33,301 nucleotides of DNA. Origin: Acidiferrobacteraceae bacterium (GTDB lineage Bacteria > Pseudomonadota > Gammaproteobacteria > Acidiferrobacterales > SZUA-150). Shown one piece after another: positions 25,880 to 33,301 of the stretch (positions within the stretch are counted from its first letter, which is position 1; every line of letters starts with the position of its first letter). A program made the translations under genes and the position numbers. The DNA is taken from NCBI GenBank assembly GCA_003228915.1, contig QIGL01000005.1:1-33301 (forward strand), given 5' to 3'. The notes under the pieces are model-generated. The model was not told the DNA's origin and made no database searches. It worked only from the letters and a program-made list of their open reading frames with translations.

Positions 25880-28600
25880 ATGGTAGTCCGTACCAAACTG
25901 GATGGTTTGCCCATTACCTTCCGACTTGCGGATAAAAACCGGCGCAAGAGCGTTGACAAGAAACTGGTCTTTGAGCTGCAAATCATTCCCCATGACGTGG
26001 TGATCCTGCATCCCTCATTCTGTTGCCCGGAGATTCTTGAACAAGACCAAAAGATTTCTGTTTTTATCCTGACCGATAAAGAGTTTTACCAGCAGTATTA
26101 CCGTGAAAAAGACCCTGAAAAACCGTTTACATTAGCTGAGATCAATCGCTTATTAAAAATCTATCCCTGGTCTGATCGTAAACAGCTCACCGATGTGCCG
26201 TTACTGAAAGACAAAACCACCGCTACCCAGTATCTCAGCATTACCTACATCAACGACATGCAGGATAAGGAGGTGTTAGCGGATGACGATGATGATGATG
26301 ATATGGGCCCGGTCACCCTCAAAGAATGGCGCATCCAGGACAAAGACCAGCAGTTGTTCGCCCGCTTGCGAGAATCCAGTCGCCAGTTTTACCTTAAGCG
26401 TCAATTAATGTATTTATTTCATATCACAATCGACCCCAAAGGGATTGAGACCACGATCAAACCCGATGCCTTGTATGACATTGCCTGGTTGTTACCCAAT
26501 AAAACAGGCGACCAGCAATCCAAAAAGATTCGTCCTTACCGTGAACTACAGGCTACTTTTACCGAGCAACTGATCAACAAACACAACCAAAACCGCCAGT
26601 ACGCCTACCAGGTCAATGGCCAGGCCTTTGATTTTACCAACGATAACACCGCCCCGGTGGAGGCCTACCACCCGTTTTATGTGTCCAGCAAGGACAAGCT
26701 CAACATCGGCCACTTGACCGATGTCCATGTCTCGTCCCGACAATTTGCCCTGCAGGCCTGTGAAGCCCAGGTATTACAGGGCCTGACGGATACCCACATC
26801 AGTCAACAAACCGGCGCTATGGTCAATGTCACTTTTAACACCCTCAGGGACTTAATCGACGAACTCATCAAACAAGGTGCCGATGCCCTGGTGGTCACGG
26901 GTGACCTGGTGGACTTTAATCGTAATCTGGATCCGGCCTTAAACGACAACTGGCAAACAAACTTTAAAAAACCTGGCCCGCTTTGGGACGCCCTGCATGA
27001 CAAACACCACGGCGATCCTGAACAATACCCGCCGTATATCGATGACCACTTGATCTACAGCCTGTTCCTGTATTGTTATAACCAACACGGTCGACCCCTG
27101 TATTTAACCAGTGGTAACCACGAGGCCTATAGCAACCCTTATGGGATTTCACCCAGGGTGGGTAAATTTTTAGGGCTCAAACCCAAAGGATTAGTTAAGG
27201 CCAACGAAGGCATCCCGGCAGATCACAACCTGACCATATATGAAGCCATTCTCACTTATGGCCCTCGTTATCATCACCTGGCCCACCAGTTCAAAACCAA
27301 AAACCTGGAATGGTTTTACACGGTGTTTACGCCGTTTACAGATTTTGTCATCACCTATAAAAACCAGTGCCTGGTGGGCCTGGCCTGGGGCGGTGATGAA
27401 GATATTCTCACCAACTTTAATGCCCTGACCCTGAGCCGGGGCGGCACCCTGCCCACGGCCAGTGAGGCCCTCGAACCGGAGCAGTATGAAATCGTACAAG
27501 CGGCGGTCGCCCAAAACAAACAAACCATTCTGGCGACCCATTTTACGTTTGTGAACTATGCCAACAGTGTGCCCCTGACCCAGCAGGGCAGCGTCAATTA
27601 CAACAATACCTTCAAAAGCTACAGTGAGTACGACCACGGTTCGTTTAAAGTCCAGCGATTTGAATTGTATGACCTGCTCAAACAGAACAAGTTGTTTTAT
27701 ACCCTGTCCGGCCACTCGCACCGGGCGGGACTGTATGAAACAAAATTCGACGATAGCAAAGTACGCCACAACATGCAGACCCGCGGCCATATCCTTACCG
27801 AGACCGCCATGGACCCCACTGAATTATCCGCCGCCTTTGATCCCGGCCCCCGGGTCCTGGTCAGTGGCTGTGGCGGCCCCATTGCCGTGCAAAACCATTA
27901 TGGTGAAGGAGCCACCAGCGCAAAAACCAAACAAACCAAAGGCCTGAAAAACTGGGGTCTGGACTGGCCCTCGGCCACCTTAATCAAGTTCAATGGCAGC
28001 GAAGACAGCCTGCAAAGAATCATTCCCCAAAACACCCCGACCGCACAACCACGCCTGGCCGTGGCGCTGGATTTTGTTGACCTGCTGGAGTACAAGGTTT
28101 TTAAACGTTTCGAGAGTGATGCCAATGAAACCCGGTTTAATGTGGTATTGAATGAACAGTTACCGGAAAAGCAGTTTATTGAGACCATGACGTTGTATGC
28201 TTATCCGGTGAATGAGTGGATCGGTTTTCCGTTGAAGATAAGCAACAGACAGGACAACCGGTTTGTAGCGGCGATGAGTAGTGAGGATAACAGACAGTTT
28301 GAATACAAAATTTTATCAAAGCCTATAAAAAGTTTGGCGTTATTTCTGTCTATCAAATTCAACGACAAGCTCGCAAACGAAATCGGCTACCAGCAATATA
28401 ACTTTGGTTCAAACTGGATTTTCCAGGTGCAAATGGATCAAAGAATGATCATGCAGTATGACCATACATTAGGCGAATCTGTCTTGGTAAAAGCGCCCGG
28501 TTACAAGATACAACGCCACAAAGAATTTGGAGAAGTGCCTAATCTGGATTGGTATCAACGAAAATTTCCGGATCTTTATGAATACAAGGATAAATCTTGA
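25880..28600 (+). CDS. Large calcineurin-like metallophosphoesterase
   Basis: HLTDVHVSS (DxH), VVTGDLVDFN (GDxxD), LTSGNHEAY (GNHE), ATHF, LSGHSHRAG (GHxH). Confidence 0.9.
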   Translation: MVVRTKLDGLPITFRLADKNRRKSVDKKLVFELQIIPHDVVILHPSFCCPEILEQDQKISVFILTDKEFYQQYYREKDPEKPFTLAEINRLLKIYPWSDRKQLTDVPLLKDKTTATQYLSITYINDMQDKEVLADDDDDDDMGPVTLKEWRIQDKDQQLFARLRESSRQFYLKRQLMYLFHITIDPKGIETTIKPDALYDIAWLLPNKTGDQQSKKIRPYRELQATFTEQLINKHNQNRQYAYQVNGQAFDFTNDNTAPVEAYHPFYVSSKDKLNIGHLTDVHVSSRQFALQACEAQVLQGLTDTHISQQTGAMVNVTFNTLRDLIDELIKQGADALVVTGDLVDFNRNLDPALNDNWQTNFKKPGPLWDALHDKHHGDPEQYPPYIDDHLIYSLFLYCYNQHGRPLYLTSGNHEAYSNPYGISPRVGKFLGLKPKGLVKANEGIPADHNLTIYEAILTYGPRYHHLAHQFKTKNLEWFYTVFTPFTDFVITYKNQCLVGLAWGGDEDILTNFNALTLSRGGTLPTASEALEPEQYEIVQAAVAQNKQTILATHFTFVNYANSVPLTQQGSVNYNNTFKSYSEYDHGSFKVQRFELYDLLKQNKLFYTLSGHSHRAGLYETKFDDSKVRHNMQTRGHILTETAMDPTELSAAFDPGPRVLVSGCGGPIAVQNHYGEGATSAKTKQTKGLKNWGLDWPSATLIKFNGSEDSLQRIIPQNTPTAQPRLAVALDFVDLLEYKVFKRFESDANETRFNVVLNEQLPEKQFIETMTLYAYPVNEWIGFPLKISNRQDNRFVAAMSSEDNRQFEYKILSKPIKSLALFLSIKFNDKLANEIGYQQYNFGSNWIFQVQMDQRMIMQYDHTLGESVLVKAPGYKIQRHKEFGEVPNLDWYQRKFPDLYEYKDKS

Positions 28601-29760
28601 GCACATATCACTACGCTGAGCGAAAGTACAATTTAAATCGATTTATAAACAGTATTTTTATATTTATATTTATAATAGGAGTAACACCAACTATGGCTGG
28701 TTTCTTTACATCCTCACTCTCATCAGACTGGCAGGCCCGTTTATCAAAGATCACTATCTTCAATGACTATGCCAAAGATCATCAAGTGAAACTGGCGGAT
28801 GTAGAGATCAAGGACTACGACCTCACAGGTATGGTTATGCCTAAAGGGAATTTCAATAATACGCACTGGCAGAACGTCAAGGCCCGTAACAGTCATTGGG
28901 GTAAAGTCACTATAAAAGGTGGTCAGTTTGAAAAAGTGGACTTTACCGGTTCACAGTTTGATCAAGTCGTATTTGAAGACGTGACATTTGTTAACGTCCA
29001 GTTTGATGAAAGCCAGCTTAAGAATGTTAAATTTATAAATGCTGATATGAAACAAACAGATTTTTGGTCTGTAAAAGAAGGTAACATTGATTTTATTAAA
29101 TCAAAAATTAGCAAAACAAATGCCAGTAAAATAAAAGCAACTATAAAATTAATTAATTCAGAGATTACGGGCGGCCGTTTTACCGGCTCTTTATATCCGA
29201 GTAGTTTTATCGCAACGGAAAGTATCATTGAAGATACAGATTTTAGTGATTCTCAGTACAATGAGTTTATGGTGAGTGATAGTAAAGTCCATGAGACTGC
29301 ATTAACTAAGGGTAAGATCGAAAAAATGGAGCTAATAAATAGCGGCTTACATTTTGGTCTAACAGCCTCTACCATCAAGAAATTATTGATTGCTGGTTCT
29401 GAGATGACACTGCTAGCTTTCGATAGCGCAAAACTTTCTGAGGTAAACATTCAACGCTGTAAAAAAAATATGAAGCTTAATTTTTATCAGGCCGAAATCA
29501 GTAATATGTCTTTTGATCAGTGCCCATTATCTGATACTCATTTGGTAGAGACAAATATTGAGACTTTAGTTATTTCAAACAGCTCTCTGGAAGACAGTAA
29601 GTTCATGGACATGAAGGCCAATAACGTCACTTTCAGAAAGGTAGAATTAAAAGGTACGCTTAATTTTACTGGTGCCACCATTAAGAATCTAAAAACAGAA
29701 GGCCTGATCAAGGCCCCGGGCCTGAAGCTTATTACAGAAGGGAGTAATGTTAAGTTTTGA
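28597..29760 (+). CDS. Exported pentapeptide-like repeat protein
   Basis: TTG start overlaps the upstream stop (TTGA); hydrophobic N-terminus; VDFTGSQFDQVVFEDVTFVNVQFDESQLKNVKFINADMKQTDF quasi-pentapeptide solenoid. Confidence 0.7.
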   Translation: MSTYHYAERKYNLNRFINSIFIFIFIIGVTPTMAGFFTSSLSSDWQARLSKITIFNDYAKDHQVKLADVEIKDYDLTGMVMPKGNFNNTHWQNVKARNSHWGKVTIKGGQFEKVDFTGSQFDQVVFEDVTFVNVQFDESQLKNVKFINADMKQTDFWSVKEGNIDFIKSKISKTNASKIKATIKLINSEITGGRFTGSLYPSSFIATESIIEDTDFSDSQYNEFMVSDSKVHETALTKGKIEKMELINSGLHFGLTASTIKKLLIAGSEMTLLAFDSAKLSEVNIQRCKKNMKLNFYQAEISNMSFDQCPLSDTHLVETNIETLVISNSSLEDSKFMDMKANNVTFRKVELKGTLNFTGATIKNLKTEGLIKAPGLKLITEGSNVKF

Positions 29761-29946
29761 AAAATCATTAATGAGCCAGGTAACAGGTATCAACGCTTGA
29801 GTTTGGGCGATTAACGGTAAGCTTTATTTTATAAACTGATTGGGTGCACTTATGTAACGACGGGCGGCATTTTTATTATCCATAACCAAACTAAAATAAA
29901 AACCGTAACTTGGGAATTATTTTTTAGTGGAATTATGGAGTAGCAT

Positions 29947-31776
29947 GTGAAATTTAGTGACAAATCTTCCAGTACGAATTCAAAAATATTTACTCGTTTC
30001 AAACAGATCCTACCGATAATTATTTTATCAGTGGCCGGGTTCCTGGCGCCCAGTGAGGTGTTGGCTGCCAATAATACCACGGCCGGCACACCAGTCTCGC
30101 CTTACCCGACATTAATCAATCTATCAATCGAGTGGCCAATTAGTGGTGATAGTAATAACAATGGTCTTGTCACGGTCCGTTATCGTAAAACGGGCACTAC
30201 GCCCTGGATGATTGGTCTGCCGTTGCGACGTGTGCCAGCGGGAGAGTTCAGTGCAACTATCAAATGGGCCAATAAACATAGTGGCAGTCTGTTTGATCTT
30301 TTACCAAATACCTCCTATGAAATTGAGTTAACCCTTACTGATACTGATAACAGTGGCGGTGACATAGTGCAAACTATTTCAGCCACAACCCGGGCCGAAC
30401 CCGTGGCGCCGCAGTCGGCGACGATTGTTTCAGTCGACACGATGACATTTTCAACGGCCGCTACCAATGCGATGCCGGGGACCATACTAGAAATGGCAGA
30501 TGGTGATTACAGCGGGTTCACGGTTAGTGTAAATGGAAATAATGGTACTCCGATAGTCTTCAGGGCCAAGAACCCAGGAAAGGTGACTGTTAACGGAGAT
30601 ATTATTCTTAACGGGCGGTCTTATGTGTTTATCGAAGGGCTTATTGTCAAAGGTACAATCAAGCTAAATAGTTCTGAGGGTATTGTGGTGCGCGGCAGTA
30701 CGATCGATTTGCGCGGCAGTCCGATTACCCCACCTAAACAGGGCATTGTTTCCTATGGCTCTGGCGTGATTAATGGTTACTTCGCTGACAATGTTGTGCT
30801 AGGCCCGGTGACCTGGGCGAATAATTCCCTGGGTGTCAATGGAGCCAATGGTGGTGATGGCATCGAGCTGACCGGGCCGGGTAATGTCATTGCCTACAAT
30901 TATGTGAAAGGTTTTCGTGATGCCATTTCTACTATGGAGGATAGCGAGGCCGTTAACCAGGTTTCCCTGGATATTTACAATAATGATATTGAAGTCGGTG
31001 CTGACGATGGTATTGAAGCCGATTTCACCATGGGCAATGCCCGCATTATGCGCAATCGTATTACCAATTCTTTTATCGGCATTAGTGGCCAGCCAACCCT
31101 GGGTGGCCCGGCTTATTACGTTCGTAACGTGATGTATAACCTGGCCCATATCCCTTTTAAGTTATATCGCGGTAGCGTCGGTGATGTGGCTTTCCACAAT
31201 ACGGTAATTAGCAGTGGCGATGCCTTCGCAAATTATTCTGGTGCGACCTGGTCACGGGCGCTTTTCCGAAATAATTTGTTTATTGGTGGCCAGGGTGGTG
31301 GTTCTTACGGTGGCTTTAGTAATGGTTCCGGTCGGATAGCCCAACTGAGTGCTTCTGATGTGAGTAATGATTTTAATTACGATGGCTATGGTTCAATCGG
31401 AACCGGCAGATTTCGAGGCAGGATTGGCAGTACCAGTTTCAATAGCCTTGCCGAGATGAGAGCCAACACGACGGAAAAAAATGCAATTGAAGTTGATATG
31501 AGTATTTTTGCAAATTCTATCGCCTTTCCATCCAGCGGGCCTTTTCCTGCATTGGCCGTGCCAGACTTGCGGCTGGCGAGTGGTGGCGTAGCAGTAAATG
31601 CAGGTGTGGCCCTGGCCAATGTCAATGATGGTTATGCTGGTAGCGCACCTGATTTAGGTGCCTACGAATTCGGTGATGCCTTGCCGGTTTATGGTCCCCG
31701 GCCCGGTCGCCATCCCGGTTATGACTCCACTGATAACACCGCGCCAATGGCACCGACAAACATACAAATACAGTAA
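29947..31776 (+). CDS. Secreted right-handed parallel beta-helix protein
   Basis: Signal peptide; GNNGTPIVFRAKNPGKVTVNGDIILNGRSYVFIEGLIVKGTIKLNSSEGIVVRGSTI beta-helix coils; N-terminal Fn3-like region. Confidence 0.82.
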   Translation: MKFSDKSSSTNSKIFTRFKQILPIIILSVAGFLAPSEVLAANNTTAGTPVSPYPTLINLSIEWPISGDSNNNGLVTVRYRKTGTTPWMIGLPLRRVPAGEFSATIKWANKHSGSLFDLLPNTSYEIELTLTDTDNSGGDIVQTISATTRAEPVAPQSATIVSVDTMTFSTAATNAMPGTILEMADGDYSGFTVSVNGNNGTPIVFRAKNPGKVTVNGDIILNGRSYVFIEGLIVKGTIKLNSSEGIVVRGSTIDLRGSPITPPKQGIVSYGSGVINGYFADNVVLGPVTWANNSLGVNGANGGDGIELTGPGNVIAYNYVKGFRDAISTMEDSEAVNQVSLDIYNNDIEVGADDGIEADFTMGNARIMRNRITNSFIGISGQPTLGGPAYYVRNVMYNLAHIPFKLYRGSVGDVAFHNTVISSGDAFANYSGATWSRALFRNNLFIGGQGGGSYGGFSNGSGRIAQLSASDVSNDFNYDGYGSIGTGRFRGRIGSTSFNSLAEMRANTTEKNAIEVDMSIFANSIAFPSSGPFPALAVPDLRLASGGVAVNAGVALANVNDGYAGSAPDLGAYEFGDALPVYGPRPGRHPGYDSTDNTAPMAPTNIQIQ

Positions 31777-31788
31777 GGCAGAACAGAC

Positions 31789-32256
31789 ATGAAAAAGAAA
31801 CATATTACAAGAAGCAGTAAAACAGGATTAAGCTATTTGTTGGGTATGATTTTGCTGCTCACGCTTAGTGCTTGCGGCAGCAGCAGTGGCAGCAGTTCGG
31901 GAGACACGGCCGCTGATGGTATTGGCGGTGGCGGTGGCGGTGGCGGAGGAGGCGGCCTACTTCCCCTGACTTCAGCGCTCATTACCTGGAATGGTTCCAC
32001 AAATAATGCCAATGCCGGCAATACGACCCTTACTGACCTGGCCGGTTATCGTGTTTATATGTCGACAATACCTGCTGATCCGGCCGCTACCATGATCGCC
32101 CAGGTTTCAGCCAACCCTACTGGTGGTGGCACCGAATCTTATCAAAAAGATAATCTGGCACCCGGTACTTATTATTTCAGGGTAACAGCTTATGATAACG
32201 CCGGTTCCCCTAATGAAAGTGTTGCCACCCCGGAAGTGAGCAAGACCATTCAATAA
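31789..32256 (+). CDS. Lipoprotein with polyglycine linker and single Fn3-like domain
   Basis: LLTLSACGSS lipobox; (G)11; ITWNGSTNNANAGNTTLTDLAGYRVYMS...GTYYFRVTAYDNAGSPNESVATPEVSKTI. Confidence 0.75.
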   Translation: MKKKHITRSSKTGLSYLLGMILLLTLSACGSSSGSSSGDTAADGIGGGGGGGGGGGLLPLTSALITWNGSTNNANAGNTTLTDLAGYRVYMSTIPADPAATMIAQVSANPTGGGTESYQKDNLAPGTYYFRVTAYDNAGSPNESVATPEVSKTIQ

Positions 32257-32450
32257 CTTTTTTGTTCTAAAGCTTCTAATTCTAAGGCCCCTGGGATTTT
32301 TCCAGGGCATCAGGCTTATTCACAGTTACCGTATTCTGTCAGTTTCAGTAGATTTGGATATAATCATCAGCACGAGTGAGCCTGATGGATCAAGCTTGAG
32401 CCAAATTTATATTGATCTGGCCTGACAAAATAATAGACACGGTATTGCTG

Positions 32451-33301
32451 ATGCGAACTGGTTATATTTTTCCGCTGGTATTTTTAGCATTTTTTATTTT
32501 CCCTGATGTCCAGGCGGGCACTTCCGCTTTTTCCTATTACCAGCAATCATTGGTTATTAAGGGTAAAACCTACCAGGTTCGTATTCCAAAGGGATACAAA
32601 CTGGAATTATTGACCAATAAGCTGGAAACGCCACGACTGCTTACCTTTCTGTCAAATGGCGATTTGTTTGCCGGCTCACGAGCTGACAAGGTTTATCGCA
32701 TACCGCCGCCTTACAAAAATCCGCAAGTCCTCATCAAGCTTGACGACTACCCCCACAGCGTGGCATTTCGATCAGGAAAAATATTAATTGCCAGGACCAG
32801 CGGTCTTTACCAGGCCCCTTATAAACCCGGCCAGAAAAAATTAAACAATCGTAGCGTAACATTACTGGCGGCCTTGCCGGGCGGTAGCGGTCATAACAGC
32901 AGAACCGTAAAGGTGGGGCCAGATGGTAAAATTTACCTGGGCCTGGGTTTAACAGGAAACTGTAGCAATCAATACCTGGATAAAAGTTATTCATTTAACA
33001 ATCGCCGTGGCGGTGTGCTGGTTTTAAATGAAAATAATAAAAAGCCCGAGTGGTTAGCGTTTGCTTCCGGTTTAAGAAATCCTGTTGGTTTCGACTGGCA
33101 CCCCAAGTCCCGGGTAATGTATGCCAGCAACAATGGACCAGACCATCGTGGTTTTGAGCAACCGCCTGAATATTTTAGTCGCCTCATCAAGGGTTCATTC
33201 CACGGTATGCCCTGGTATCAATACAATGGCAAAAAAATTGAACGCGATAATTGCCTACCAACACCAGCGCCAAAATCAATAAAATTTGTGACTGCCCCGG
33301 T
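32451..33301 (+). CDS. PQQ-type sugar (sorbosone/glucose-like) dehydrogenase, 3' truncated by window end
   Basis: Open frame to the window end, absent from the ORF track: MRTGYIFPLVFLAFFIFPDVQAGTS...IPKGYKLELLTNKLETPRLLTFLSNGDLFAGSRADKVYRI...HNSRTVKVGPDGKIYLGLGLTGNC...FASGLRNPVGFDWHP. Confidence 0.8.
   Translation, partial: MRTGYIFPLVFLAFFIFPDVQAGTSAFSYYQQSLVIKGKTYQVRIPKGYKLELLTNKLETPRLLTFLSNGDLFAGSRADKVYRIPPPYKNPQVLIKLDDYPHSVAFRSGKILIARTSGLYQAPYKPGQKKLNNRSVTLLAALPGGSGHNSRTVKVGPDGKIYLGLGLTGNCSNQYLDKSYSFNNRRGGVLVLNENNKKPEWLAFASGLRNPVGFDWHPKSRVMYASNNGPDHRGFEQPPEYFSRLIKGSFHGMPWYQYNGKKIERDNCLPTPAPKSIKFVTAP

Noticed and set aside
27191-27790. 199-aa minus-strand ORF inside the metallophosphoesterase gene
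   Set aside because: Antisense to a strongly supported CDS with all catalytic motifs; no independent family or RBS evidence.

Overview
33.3 kb bacterial chromosomal segment, probably gammaproteobacterial by gene content (inference). Left third: the 3' part of an ECF-type sigma factor operon (sigma factor, DUF3619-like, small protein, DUF3106-like), a putative outer-membrane protein, a DUF4382-like lipoprotein, YajQ, an HD-GYP protein, a SulP transporter, and a K+-channel/RCK protein with a DUF6394-like membrane protein. Middle: a degenerate receiver-like protein, a YgjP-type metallopeptidase, a Cys-rich protein behind a perfect FNR box, DUF2797 and DUF3330-like proteins, an aquaporin-ArsC pair, DAHP synthase, TypA/BipA, a PilZ protein and a GFA protein. 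Right third: a secreted/surface module with a 1765-aa protein of 14 FG-GAP repeats, a 906-aa metallophosphoesterase, a pentapeptide-like secreted protein, a parallel beta-helix protein, an Fn3-like lipoprotein and a truncated PQQ-type sugar dehydrogenase. Main non-coding signals: a 153-bp MITE-like element with 15-bp perfect TIRs and a 9-bp target duplication (6642-6794); two families of dispersed repeats, one apparently nested inside the other (4286-4484, 11178-11432, 13398-13544); and a class II-spaced FNR promoter (12798-12839). The most unusual coding signal is a two-helix plus lipobox cassette that appears to interrupt an Fn3-like domain at the C-terminus of the FG-GAP protein. No tRNA, rRNA, CRISPR array or transposase gene was recognised. 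All family calls come from motif recognition by eye, without database searches.
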